DNA of 64,000 nt from Lota lota (GCA_026745465.1 JACYXH010000781.1:1839501-1903500), one strand, 5' to 3'. Counted from the first letter of the stretch, positions 37,446-50,474 are shown. The notes: generated by a model not told the origin, from the sequence alone. Made by a program: numbers and translations.

Positions 37446-40400
37446 TCACTGGGATTGGTCGTCATCGGAGACGTCGTCGGGGGCGATGGAGCGCGTGTTG
37501 TTGGCCCGGACGCTGCTGATGTTTTTCAGTGAAAGGATGCCGGTCATGGTCACGCCGGTACCATCCAGGTTCACCTGCGCCAGGTGCATTTGTCTGAGGA
37601 GCTTCAGACCTGAGGAGGATGGAGCGTTAGCCTATAGCCTTTAGCCTAGCATTGTGGTTTCAATAGATGGAGGACTCCGTGTGGGAGGGGGGCGTGGACC
37701 TACCGCGGTCTGTGATGCGCGTTCGGCTGAGGTTGAGTTTGATCAGCTGGCTGCAGCCAATCAGACCCCTCCGCACCACCGAGTCACCCACACGCGTGCA
37801 CGCCAGCCCCAACACCTGGGAAATGCACATTTCAGAATGGTTCTTTGCTTCATAGATTTCAGCTGGTGCATTACAGAACTATTTCCTACCTCGTCGGTCT
37901 AGTGGGAGTAGTTACCTGGAGGTGGGGCAGGCAGGTGATGAGAGCGGCGACGCCCCGGCTGGTGACAGCGGTGCGATCCAGACACAGCTCCTGGAGCTCC
38001 CTGAGGCTCCGCAGGGGGGCCAGGCCTGCGTCCGTCAGCCCCGTGTTGCTAAGAGACAACTTCTTCAGACTGCAGGGAGGGACAGCAGAAGGTGACACGG
38101 TTGTTACCTCGCGCTATTCTGATTTAGGAGAGAACTGCTTCATACGCATGTGGTTACAAAAATCACTTGTTTTCCCCAAAAGTTGGACCATTGAAATCAT
38201 TGATCATATCCCCTATTGGTCAGTGTATTAAAAGTGTATTACAAGTATGTCAGTAACAGTCTGTTACCAATGTGTTACTACTAGTGTATTAGTACCAGTC
38301 TGTGACCAGTGTGTAAGTACCGGTGTAACTTGGTCAGTAGATAACCAGTATGTTAGTACAGTCTGTTACCAGTGTGTTACTGCCCTTGTATTAGTACCAG
38401 TATATTACCAGTACGTTAGTACTAGTCTGTTAGAAGTGTGTGTTACTTGGTCAGTATATTACGAGTATGTTAGAACCAGGTTGTAACCTGGCCAGTATGT
38501 TAGTACCAGTATGTAAGTACCAGTGTGTTACCTGGTCATGGACGCCAGCTGGCTGACTCCCTGGTCCGTGACTTTGGTATAGTCTGTGAGGTCTAGCTCC
38601 GTCAGCAAGGTGAGTCTGGCAAGGAAGGACAGCCCTCGGTCCGTCACAGAGTGGCGTCCAGGCAGGGTGAGCTGGCTCAGCCTCAGACCTGGAGACATGG
38701 CTTCATTAGTATCTTCTACATGTCATTCATTCACTTTGTGGTTTCCATTTGTATTCCCTTTCGATGTATTGGCCAACTTTGCTACTATTCTCATGATTCT
38801 TTAGTTTTTCATTGCTGAATAGCTTTATTAAAATCCACCTCCATGTTTTCTGACTCACCTGAGATGAGGTGGAGGGCGTGGTCGGGGTCCTGGACAGGTA
38901 TCCCGGCCACGCTGAGGGCGGCCAGCGAGGGGTGTCGGGCCAGTGGCTCCAGGGAGTGCTCCGTCACACTGGTCCCGTCCAGGTACAGCGTCTGCAGGTG
39001 CAGCAGCGCCGTCAGCGCAGACACATCGCTCACCTGGTGGACAGAGGCGGGGGGATGTCATTAAGAATATTAACCAAGATCATTAACTTGTTTCATATGT
39101 TTTCTATCATGCATTTGAGATCTTCTTCCATTAAGTGAATATAAAAAAAACAATGTTTCTTTCTGATATCAAGTGTATATAAAGTGTAGTACTATATGGT
39201 GTCAGTGTTGTGTATTAGTATTAGTGGGTCTCTGGGCTCTCCTACCTTGGTCTGCTTGATGCTGAGGAAGCGGAGGTGTGGAGTGGAGGTGGGCAGCGCG
39301 GCCAGCGTTGCCTCTGTGATGGCCGTGTTATTGAGGCTGAGCTGTGATATGCTGGCAGGAGCCGAGCACAGGTAGGGCAGCATCCCCGCGTCGCTCACCT
39401 TGGTCTGGTCCAGGGACAGGAAAGTCAGGCTCTTCAGGCCTGGACAGCAGCACACACACTTTAGTTAAGGTTCTGTAAACTACAGCTCTTTCGGCCGTAT
39501 GCAGCGTTCATATGGATTCAGGACGGTGGAAGGACCACACCTTCTGGACAGCACTAGAAAAACAAACAAATAGTCCTGCTCTCATCCACTAAAATGATAT
39601 CTGGTTTGCCGTCTACTGTCTGCCTGAATCCATCTGAACACAGCAATATTCACCTAGCGGCCATCGTGGTTCTACACGCTAGCTAGAGGAACTGAATGCC
39701 ATTTCACTTTAGTCCACAGAGCCCCTCGTCCACAGAGGTTACCTGCACATCTTTTGTCTTTCCTGCTATATTTTCAGGTAAATTTATGATGGAATAATTG
39801 TGGAGTTTTGCTGTTTTTACTTTGTAGCCCTTTAGGAGATGTGTTCATCTAAAATGAGCATTGAGTGAGACATTTTGCTTAAGGTAGACTGGGAACAGTA
39901 GCAAGCTGTTTGTGTTCTGGTTTTCATGAGCAGTATATTGGTAATATTTCACTTGTCATTGAGGCCTATTAGAGCCATACAAATCACCATTCAGATCACC
40001 ATTATGTGCCAACCAAATTACACCATGAAAGCATTTCTCATAGCTTAGTTTTGGAGGCAAATTCCACATAAACTAAGTAGAAGAACAGATGTTTTTGGTA
40101 CTATTTCAGGTGAAAAGGCCATTTAAGGATTAGCACACAAAGACTGGAGGAATTGGGTTCAGACAGCAGCTTAGGCTGGAGCCCTGTGTTCCTGCACGTA
40201 GGCTGAGAACCGGTAGCCCCATAATCAGTTCCCAGCCTGGCTGTGGAGGTTAAAGACAGCGCGAGAAAGAGACCTGTTATGTACTGCAGACAGGAGTCGG
40301 TGAGTTTCCCACAGGAAGACAGGTTGAGGTGCTGGAGTTTGACGAGACTTGACAGCACAGACAGGCCAGAGTCTAGAAAAAACAGAAACAGCCAATCAGC

Positions 40401-43400
40401 ACATAGAACAACACTACCCAGTGGACTATCCATCATACATTTGGGTGGACACTCCAACTTGTGATGTCACAAGAGGGCAGACTTTGACATGGGACGTAAT
40501 GACCAATGAACGTAACACCTGGTGGTGAAACAGGGGCCCTTCAAAAAAAGGGATCTAACAGAGGTCGTAACCAGAGGTTCTAGTAACTGGAGGTCATATC
40601 CAGAGGTCATATCCAGAGGTCTTAGAAGAGGTGGTAAGTTGAGGTTGTAGTACCTAGAGGTTGTAGTACGTATAGGTGGTAGTAACTAGATATTGTGGCC
40701 ACTAGAGGTGTTAACAAGAGGTCATATCCGAGGTAGTAACTATAGGTGGTAACTAGAGGTCATATCTGAGGTAGTACCTAGAGGTCATATCCGAGGTAGT
40801 AACTAGAGGTCATATCCGAGGTAGTAACTAGAGGTTGTAGCAACTAGAGGTGGTAACTAGAGGTCATATCAGAGATAGTAACTAGAGGTGGTAACTAGAG
40901 ATTGTAGAAACTAGAGGTGGTAACTAGAGGTAGTAACAAGAGGTCATGTCAGAGGTGATACCGGTACCGGTAATGAGTGGGGAGTTGACCAGGCTCAGGT
41001 GCTTGAGGGCATGGAAGGCCCTGAGCTGCCTCAGCAGGTCGTTGGTGGAGTAAGGGTAGCTGTTGAGGACAAACTTCTGCAGCGGGCAGCCGAAGAAGAG
41101 CTCCAGGGTGCGCGGCCGGAGCAGCCGCTCCCGGGCCATGTGGCTGAGCAGCAGCTCGGCTAGCTCCGGGGTCAGACACGCGAGGCTGCTGCTGTACTGC
41201 ATGCTGGGAGCTGGGGAGAGAGGCATCAATACACGGTTAGCTGTTAGCTCCATGCTTTAATGCAATGCAAACCTTGTTTTACCTGTAGAATCGAGTTAGT
41301 ACAGCAAGTCAGCAGCGGAGCTACGATCACTGAGCGGTGGAGCTATTGTTCAGTTATCAGGATAGTAGGATGGTAGTGGAGCTACAGTGGTCAGTTACAA
41401 AGCCATTACATGCAGGCTACAAATCAGTTTCCAGTGGTGAGTTAGTGAGTTAGCGGTGGAGCTACGATTGGTACATGTTGCGTTAGTCTAGGCCGTCATA
41501 CCGGCCATGAGCTGTGCGGTGGCGCGCGTGGCCATGCTACATAGCGACGTGACGCTGGGGGCTCTATAGGCCCTCTTGGGTGGGGAGGGGAGTCCCTGGT
41601 GAGCTGGATGGTCGTCCTGCGGAGATGCCCTCTGGAGGCGCTCCACGGCAGCCAGGCCTGCAGCCCCCGGCCCGGCACGCATCCCAGCTTCCTCTGGGCC
41701 CATCGCCTCCTCCATCACGCTCTCCCTAGAAACACACAGACAGGCCTTTAGGCACATAATGAGACTTTATACGCATGAACACATAATATACGTGCATATT
41801 TCTGCTACAGCTGATAATGCTACAATGTAGCATTATGTAGCATATGCTACAATATAGCATTATCTTGGTTTCAAAATGTATTATTAGCGGGGCTTTAACA
41901 ATGTAGCATTAGCGTATTTTTAACATGTAGCGTTAGCATGGTGTTGTGGTGGCTGACCTGAGTCTGTTGCCCTGCTCGGGCCACTGGTGGCGGGGCTCCA
42001 CCCCACTACGGAGCCTGTTGTCTGGGAAGAAGGGCAGCCTGGGCATCCCTGGACCATGATGAACCACCAGCGATGCATGAGGATATGCCAAAGTACAAAC
42101 AACACAGTTACTAACATTGAAGCTGATGGAGCTGGGGGAAAATCCTAACATAAAAGCTAACATATCCACTCCTAAAGTAACTTGCACAACCCCCCCCCCA
42201 AAATAAGTGACCTATTGGAGGGCTATAATAAGAAGACAGAGAGCAAGAGAGCAGAGAGAGAGAGAGCAATACCATTAGGCATGAAAGGTGGTTCTTCTTC
42301 TTGGTCAACCTCCAGCTCTTCATCTCCATCCTCTTCCTCTGAGCCGGCGACCTCTCCTGCATCTGCAGGAGCCAGCTTCTGACCCCGCCCTGCCCAACAC
42401 AACCACAACCAGAACCGTCATATCACTGCTCAACCATCTGCTTCCACAACCATCTCTCAAACAACACAACAAACTCACCTGATCTTATTCTAATGTCAGC
42501 GGAATAAACAAAGAATTTTATTCTTAGTATCATTCTTCATAACCAATAAACATAACCAATCATTTTCCATTCTGAAGATTAAGTTATTTTTTTTGCCTTT
42601 CCCAACTGTCCAATGACCTCCTGATTGGTCAGAAAGCAGAAGGTAAAACGTGACAGGCGGGTTCTTACCCCAGAAGTGGGAGGGGCCAGAGAAAGGAGGC
42701 GGGGCTCCAGGGATGCCAGCATAGCCCACCGCCTCCTCCCACAGCTGGTTGGGCAACGCCGGAGGCGGGACATCCTGCTCCATCCCTGCCTCCTCCTCCT
42801 CCATCGGGGCCGGAACATTAGAAGCAGCAGGAGCAGCAGCAGGAGCAGGGGGAGGAGGAGGTGCAGTGGTGCACTCCTGGTCCTCCTCTGGCCCGAGCGG
42901 GGAGAGAATGGGCGGGTCGCGGGGGGCCGCCTCCGGGGGCGTGGTCTGGAGGCAGAGGGCTGTGTTGGGTGTGAGGCCCAGTGAACGCAGGGAGCATGCT
43001 AGCTCCGCCTCCCCGAAGCGCTTCCGTGGGAACCCCTGGAGGAGAGAGAAGGCGGGCAGGGACGGGTGTCGCTCCGATATGTGCTCCACCACGCTCCGCA
43101 GGGGGGCGTCGGCATGGAAACGCTCTCGCATGGATTCACCCGAGGGCAGGCGGATCTGCAACATCCCAATAAATAGTTTGAATGTATAGTGTCAATATAT
43201 AGTTTCAATGTAGTTTCAATACTGTAGCATATACTGTCAATAATGTCTACCTCAACTGTCTGAAATGTTGATATTCATTTTTTATATTAACATCGTTACT
43301 ATGCATATTTGGTACACATATATTTTCTGTATTCATGATTTGTAGTTGTTTTACTTTTAATTTCATTTTTTGTGTCTGTTTAATTTCTACTACCGTCGTG

Positions 43401-46181
43401 TGCTTTCTGCTGTGGCACTGGATCTCCCTTCTGGGATTAAGAAAGCACCATCTTATCTTATCTCATCTGAAGACATCTGAAAATTAAAGCAACCAGTGCC
43501 ACTGTTTTGATCTGCTCATCACGGTCACAGCCGTCCTTTGTCTAAGGTCCATCCTCACCATGAGGATACAGTTGTTGGCCACGTTGGTCTGGAGGGCTCC
43601 ACCCAGCTTCTGGGCTGGAGGGGTCTTGGTGATCTGGGACTCCTCGGCTGATGACGCAGTCTTGGTCTTCTCCTGCTGGCTCTTGCGGTCCTCTGCAATT
43701 CGCTTCAACACCAGCTCGCGCTCCTGAAAGAGAGCACACACACACACACACACATCAGCCATCATTCATATTAAAAGGGCCCCTGTTTCACCACCAGAAT
43801 TTATATGGATTGGCCATTCAAATCCATCCTCTTGTGACATCACAGGAGGGAGTGCTCACCCAGATGTGATTGGGGTGTGATTTTGAGGAATCAAAACTAG
43901 CTTTGGTGGGTTGCTGGTTCGTACCCCCTGACTCCTCCTTGCTGAAGTGCCCACAAGCAGGGTTACTACTACAGCAGCTGCATGTATGTGTCTCACCTGT
44001 TTCTTCTGCCGTCTCTCGGACCGGGCCTCCTGGGCCATGCGTTGCACCTGCTGCTCCTCGAAGTCTCCCAGGGAGGGCTTGATGCGTGACTCCAGAGGAG
44101 GCAGGGGATCGGGGGGGGAGGGGGAGGACGCACCGGGGGAAGAAGGAGAGCTCAGGGTCAGGGAGCGAGATGCTGAGGAGACAGCAAAAAAACACACACA
44201 AACAGGAGGATGAAGATGTTAGTGGCAGATGATTTTACCCAAAGATAAGTTAATTTATTTTGGGTACATATCATTAAGGATTAGGTAGGTGTAAGGGCCT
44301 CTTGCTCAAGGATGCCTACAGACATTTTGGCTGGGAGTCAAACACCTTAACCAATAAACTTTCCTGTTCACTATAGTCACCATGTCTTCACCATCTGGCT
44401 GCACATTCCTCTGTGATCTTATCAACTCCTTCCCAGCTTGAACCCAGGACAAAACTCAACTCAAAATGTGACTGGTCAGATGTGTGGTGTGTCATACCTC
44501 CGCTGTCAGCTGACCCTCCATGTGATCTGGGGCCTCCCTGGTCCTTGGGAGGGTTGAAGGCAGAGAACGCTGATTCAGCCGGCTCTGATGGCCGCTTCAT
44601 CAATTTGTGTCGCACATTCTGTCCCTGCAAGAGCCTGTTATTCACACAGAGGGTGTTTAATGAACCAAATGGAGGTTATTTAAGGTTAGATGTAACTCTG
44701 ATGTTAATGATTGCCATCAACAGACTAGTCAACCTGGTAGTCTTATAACAGTAGAATGGTACTAACACAAGATCAAAGAGAATACAAGCAGAATGTGTGT
44801 GAGAAAGACTGAGGGGAAACTCCCTATTAAATCCTCGGCAGCAGAGGGAAACATGACATTTGATAAGGTGGAGCTATCATTTATTCAAGGACAGTCGTTT
44901 CACCAGATTACCAGTAATTTTCCATTACAGACGACCACTCACCACTCTGCAGCATCCGCCACGGAGAAATGCCCCGCCTGCACTGCCGCCTGGATCTGAT
45001 CCTTGGTGAATCCCATCTCACCCAGAGAGACAAACAACGCTCCGATAGTCTGCAACACATGTTCACATGCTTCACTACTCAGAACTTTAATAGAACGTGT
45101 GACATGGAACTAAACATCACCATTTACTAACGTAGCTCCACCCCTGCCCCTTAATTAGTTAAGGTGTTCCCCAAGGCTCTGTTGTTGGACCCCTATCTAC
45201 ATCATCTACATGCACCTCGTTGGCCATAGCATCCGTCGACAAGGCCTCAGCCAAGTCCTGTGTCAGCTTCACAATCTTATTTCTCACCTACAAGTCCCTC
45301 CATGTCTTAGTTCTGCCACTAAGATCGATAACAACATCATAACAACTCACACCCTTTGTTAAGTGCTTTGGGTTTCCAGAGAGGTGCTCAACAGTATAAT
45401 ATTGAAATATTATATGCATTATATTTTATATTACTCTGGTCCACACAAAGGTATGTTGTGATATTGCTCTTGGTAATGATATACCAAGAGCAATAACTTC
45501 TGGTTTGGCTTTAACATAATTTAAGTGGTACTGAAACGTTTTACTAAACATTACCCTAGTAAGTAACATAGTTATTCATAAACGCTGATTATGACAAAAA
45601 GTCTGCTTATTAAGATACACATTTTCCATTTTAGGATAGTTTGAGCTTATGTTTTCTTGTTTGAAATAAACAACGAATTCCCATCATAAAGGACTGCTCT
45701 CCCTCATTATTGTCAGTCTGATTTGAAATAGTACAAAGTCGTCTACTGTTATGTAACGTTACAGTTATCAACTGATGGAGTGGAGGGTTGGAGTGCAGTT
45801 AGAAATTATGACAATAATGTCACCTTAAAGTTAAACCTAAAGTTGGCACAACTAGACGTCAGTCTTGACATTAAAACGGGCCAATCTAAACATATTGGAT
45901 AAACTCGTTGTATAACATAACCCATCTGCGGTCACATCGCTTTTAGACAATAACAAACGCTGTTGGTACCGCAGCTAGGTTAGCATAACAGCTAGGTTAG
46001 CATAACAGCTAGGTTAGCATAACAGCTAGGTTAGCATAACATCTAGGTTAGCATAACTTCTGCTTAGGTTACTGTATGGGATGTCGCCATAGAAGAGGCT
46101 AAAGGCTACAGCAGATAGCAATACAGTGCTAGCCTGACTGCAGTTATAATGGGAACTTACCGGAGAAACCGTAGAATTCAT
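37446..46181 (-). CDS. UBA-UBX-leucine-rich-repeat protein, probable p97/VCP ubiquitin adaptor
   Basis: I do not recognise a named gene. Seventeen minus-strand coding exons join in frame to 940 residues: 46161-46181, 44943-45049, 44498-44634, 43997-44172, 43559-43723, 42669-43155, 42273-42389, 41958-42048, 41502-41725, 40968-41210, 40274-40372, 39246-39439, 38859-39033, 38532-38688, 37916-38069, 37704-37815, 37446-37609 (TGA). Residues about 8-47 form a UBA domain with the MGF loop (GEMGFTKDQ, AAEWLLQG). Residues about 125-172 are a charged coiled coil (EEQQVQRMAQEARSERRQKK). Residues about 195-275 form a UBX domain with FPRK at 244-247, the loop that contacts the p97 N-domain in UBX proteins. 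A proline/alanine-rich and acidic linker follows. About a dozen LRRs of the TDAGL type (AMN1/FBXL-like) fill roughly 565-905, and the tail is acidic. Function is inferred: a cytosolic adaptor bringing ubiquitinated clients to p97, with the LRR choosing partners. Confidence 0.88.
38230..38530 (+). repeat. Minisatellite, TGTTAGTACCAGTCTGTTAC-like units
   Basis: Degenerate 20-24 base units fill the intron between exons 37916-38069 and 38532-38688 of the UBA-UBX-LRR gene and run up to the latter exon's splice donor. Confidence 0.85.
40556..40945 (+). repeat. Minisatellite, AGTAACTAGAGGTCATATCC-like units
   Basis: Degenerate units of about 12-30 bases (AGAGGT, GTAGTAACTAGAGGTCATATC) occupy most of the 595-base intron between exons 40274-40372 and 40968-41210. 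Confidence 0.9.
43425..43470 (+). mobile_element. LINE 3' tail fragment
   Basis: CCCTTCTGGGATTAAGAAAG and CACCATCTTATCTTATC, in an intron of the UBA-UBX-LRR gene. Confidence 0.6.
44255..44365 (-). mobile_element. SINE fragment (same family), reverse orientation
   Basis: CATTAAGGATTAGGTAGG, then TTGCTCAAGGATGCCTACAG and GGGAGTCAAACACC are the reverse complement of the family, in an intron of the UBA-UBX-LRR gene. Confidence 0.7.
45973..46057 (+). repeat. 17-bp tandem repeat, five copies
   Basis: AGCTAGGTTAGCATAAC repeats with an exact 17-base period (45973, 45990, 46007 and on), in intron 1 of the UBA-UBX-LRR gene. Confidence 0.95.
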
Positions 46182-46940
46182 GCTGCTGACTCAGCGAGGA
46201 ATACAAGAATTCACTTTCGTTATAATTAACGTAGCATATCACGCAAAACTGACCTCTACCCCTTCCACTAGTGGATTGACAGGACGTCCACGAGAAATTA
46301 GCCAATCAGAACCGCTTACAGTTTGCGGTTAACGCCCACAAACAACCACCATGTGACTGACAGGGACTGACAACGCAACTGTTCCCTCGTGGGGATGTAG
46401 CGATTTTATTTCGTCTGACTTTTGATTATTTGTCGTTATACCCAAAGCAATTTGCTGTGTAACGTTACTTATTTGACCGTCATGAATGTATTTTCTGCTG
46501 GCCTCTACTGCATTTGTTTCAATTGTAGCAGGAATACTCCAGATGTCGCCCTAAGCCCAACAAACGTTAAATTGGCCTGAGGTGAGCGTATTATGTTTCG
46601 CCCGTTTGTTGAAGTTAATATAAAGTTATAAAGTGAAAAGCTGTTACAACCGTAAGCTAATTAACTCAATTGTATTGGTTTTGTCTACGTTTGATTATGT
46701 TAGTCAACATTACATTGTAGTTAATAAGTCAACCTGTCAGCTTTTACTATTTGAGTAATAGTTCAAGATGTCGTTATTGTATATTCGGCGGGGGATAATT
46801 GCGTTACTAATTTAGCTTTTGAGTATTTTAAATTGTCATGCGATTAAGTTGTACTTGTGGAATATATCAGTGGAATGTTCAGTTAACGGTATCTGCGGCT
46901 CGCGTCTCCGCCCACGCCTCTCGCGCACAATCACAAAAAT
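46182..46940. promoter_or_regulatory. Divergent promoter region upstream of the UBA-UBX-LRR gene
   Basis: The minus-strand start codon ends at 46181. A CCAAT box in AGCCAATCAG is seen near 46300. CpG-containing sequence continues to about 46980, where plus-strand candidate first exons with strong GTGAGT donors begin. This arrangement suggests a shared divergent promoter; no start site can be read directly. Confidence 0.4.
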
Positions 46941-47159
46941 GAATCACTCCGTACGCACGCGCATTAAGTCCTCGCTGGAGGAAGCAGCGAGCAAGTCATT
47001 CAGTGAGTACGGGGTAAGTACATTAAAAAATTGCTCTACAAAGTAGAAACGTTCCGATCAACTGTTGTGTTACATAGTAATAGCTCCTCAGTATTTCATC
47101 GTGTTGTTTTCCTGCTTCGAGGAGCAGGTATTTCAGAGATGGTAAACGGACTGAAAACG
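46880..47159 (+). other. Candidate first exon(s) of an unidentified plus-strand gene
   Basis: GC-rich sequence with two good donors: GTGAGT after 47002 and GTGAGT after 47159. An open frame starting MNHSVRTRIKSS runs into the first donor, but no downstream exon continues it recognisably. It is therefore more likely a 5' untranslated exon with alternative donors. Support is weak: splice sites and position opposite the UBA-UBX-LRR promoter only. Confidence 0.25.
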
Positions 47160-49099
47160 GTGAGTTTAACACTTGGATTTCATGCATGCATGCAATGACC
47201 AGTAATGGATGACTTCACTCTTTCCGTGATATTGCCGGCCAAGTTTTCAGGAAAACGACTAGAAAACGACTTGGTTGTTAAAAGTTGGTTTCCTGCATAC
47301 AATTCAGCCTGTGATGCAGACAGCGCGTATACGGTTCATGATTGTGAGAATTCAACAGCCGTCGGATGCACCAAGTCCCGAACCAAACGTCTGTTAGAGA
47401 CAAACATTATTACTCAAATCTAAACTCAGGCATGTCTTGTTTTCATTTTTTATCCAGAACGATAAAAAGGTTTGTGGCATTTCAGGGGGCGTGGCCACGT
47501 CTCTTTTCATTCATTCATTTCTTTCTAACGAGACAACACGATCCCTTTTGTTTATATTCCCCATGGCGTAGTAGTAGTAGAAGAAAACAAAATTACTTTT
47601 GATACATTCCCTTCAGTACATGTGAACAACACCTGAACAGCGGCAAGTATCCTATAGTCAATAAAGTTTTTTTATTAGAGATGACCGGCAACGTCATCAT
47701 AAAGAGATAATCGATTCTTATCCGCCACGTAAACACAATAAATGACACGGTTAAGGATGACTGTGGAATCTGCTTTATCCACACTAACCACGCGGATAAC
47801 TGCTTCACATGCTGCCTGCTGTGAAAAATCATGCGCATTGCTCTCACTTTATTTCCAATAAAATTACAGCAGCTTAAACCTAGAGTCTTGATGTTCTATG
47901 TTAGTCTGCCTTTGCCAACACATAAAATACACATTCCTTTGCATTTGTAGAGTTATATAATACAATACAATTCAGCTTTTGGAAGGAGCCCATCGTATCT
48001 TTACTCTTATCATAAGCTCTGCTCAGTTGCTTTATGTTCTCTTGGCCAGACAAGTAAAATGACCTGTCGTCAAGGGACTGGTCTGGACAACAGACCACCT
48101 CTGTGTCTGTGTACTTCTGGTCCTAGAAAGCCTACCATGGCGCATATTTCCTAACACAATTCGACTTACTTCATCATGCTCATGACTTGGATTGAACATA
48201 GAGGACATTGTTTATAAATTAACTTCCTGATGCTTACCTTGCCAGATAAATACACCTAGACGTTTATCCACCGACAGAATTACATTCCTGGGTCGTCTAG
48301 GAAAGCCTTAACAGTCAGGTATTCAGTATACGATTTATTTATCCAAAGTCTTTTCATGTCCCATTCATGGTAAGATTATTTAATATGAATCTGTTATTTT
48401 CATTTTCAAGTTAATTAGTAAGAGGAATATCTGGAAAAAACAACCATTTTAAATAATACAAGGACTTAACTCTTTTGGCTCTGATATAGGCTTATTATAC
48501 ACAACATATACTTCAGTGTACTGAAGTCCCTATAAAGTTTAGCATTGTTAGCCCCTAATTACCCTTCGTAACAGTGAAACTTGTAGTGTAGTATTGTGTG
48601 GTTGCTGGACTAGCTAAGTGTGGTTTGATTAGCAGTGCTTTGGAAGTAGTAAATCATGGGTGGCTTTACAGTCTGACGTCTCAATCATCTGATTTTACAC
48701 AGGCTTCATGCTGCTTCTCTGTCTGTCTGTCCGCCTGTCTTTCTCTCTGTCTTTTTCACTGTCTTTCTTACCCTGTTCTATGATTTTATACAATAAGGGT
48801 TCGATAATAAGATGAACAATATAGGGACAGGTCTCTCTCTCTCTCTCTCCATTCTGTATCTCTCTTTCTCTCTCTCCACACTGTATCTTCTTACCATTCT
48901 CTCTCCCCTCCCCACGTTGTCCTTAAACTGTCCTCCTTGTACTTCCTATTGAGAGAATGGCATTGGTGACCATTCTGTAGGTAGCATGACTAAGCATCAC
49001 AAACAATGACAATTGTTTCTGAAAGGTATTCTGAAAGGTATTCTGAAAGGTACTTAGAGTGATCCTCCATGTCCTTAGTCTCCCTGTAAGCAAGATGTC

Positions 49100-49370
49100 A
49101 TACTCTTAGCCTTTCCTTAATGGCCTGTCGCTATTCACCCTCCAACCCCTACCTACGGTCTAGTTTCACCCTCTAACCCCTATCTGCTGTCTCTATTCAA
49201 CCTCAAACCCCTAGCTGCCATCTCTATTCACCCTCTAACCCCTATCTGCTGTCTCTATTCACCCTCTAACCCCTAGCTGCTGTCTATATTCACCCTCTAA
49301 CCCCTAGCTGCTGTCTATATTCACCCTCTAACGCCTAGCTGCCATCTCTATTCACCCTCTCACCCCTTCT
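49100..49370 (+). repeat. About 31-bp minisatellite derived from the same SINE part
   Basis: Units of TTCACCCTCTAACCCCTAGC plus TGCTGTCTATA follow a SINE-like lead-in (CCTTAATGGCCTGTCGCTAT). Confidence 0.9.
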
Positions 49371-50474
49371 GGTACTATAATGACCTGTTGCTGATAAACT
49401 CAACCTAACCTCTTATGTGTACACTCCTCATGTGAAACTGCTGGATTCAAGATAGCCTATTAAGTTTAAAAGCCTAAAGTCTATTTAAGGAAGCCTGACA
49501 GTCTTGAATGGCTTCAGAGGCCCAAACCGAGGGTGCAGTGAAGGTCTCGGAGACTATGCTTGTGGATTCCACAAATTCTGTCTTATCCAACTTTCCAGGC
49601 ATATGTTAAAGTCCCTTTTCATTGTCTCTACCACCACTGTTTGAGCAGCAACTCTACTGTAGTCCAGCTGGAAATATGTTTCTTGACTCCTTTTTACACC
49701 CCAAGACTTTGGCTTTGTTGGAGACAGGCTTTGTTTTATGTTCATCTGGCAGCATGCAGAGCAGTGGCAGTAGTCTTTCATGTTTATATAAAGGCTTCAT
49801 GGTTTTTCTGATCTTATAGTTTGTCGTCTTGACGAATACAATCCCTCTTATCTGTAAATAGCACAGTCTGCCATATTGCAATCAGACAACTTCACTTTCC
49901 AGAACCACGGATAGAGACGGATAGGTCAGTGCTACTGTTAAAGGAAATATATTTTAATCCGTTTTTGTTTTATATGATCAATCGCTGTCTAACAAAAAAG
50001 CTCTTGGACTTTAGCTTTTCTGGTGAGTTATTAGTTATGGTTTAGAGATGTTTGGCCCATTTAGTTTTCCTGGAACGATCTTCTTTTAACACTTTGTAGT
50101 GTTCAACACCAACTCAGACAACACAATCATTGTCCAAACTCGACAAAACTGTATAGTAAAACACCCATTTAAGTTACTGTGAAAGCACTGTCTGGGATAT
50201 TGGGTTCCTTTCTCATCGCTGGTCCCACAGGGCCACAGAGGGTTGGAACAGAGAGGTGCAAAGCTGCGCATAAACACTATTTAGTGAGAGTGTACCTGGA
50301 CCTTTTGTACCGCTGGTATACTTAACACCATTTAATGAGAGTTTACCTTAACCTTTTGTAACGCAGGTGGAACCTGATCAGGTGCCAGACACGCCCAAGC
50401 ACCATGGCTGCTAAATTGAACCATCTGGCAACTGAAAGGCCAATGGTGATTTTGGAATTATAAGGGCACTGTGT

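Noticed and set aside
42625..43189. Plus-strand frames opposite the UBX exon
   Set aside because: They are shadows of the minus-strand exon 42669-43155, which carries the UBX domain.
46939..47046. Short protein MNHSVRTRIKSS onward as a separate gene
   Set aside because: It runs across a good splice donor, has no recognised domain and is more likely leader sequence.
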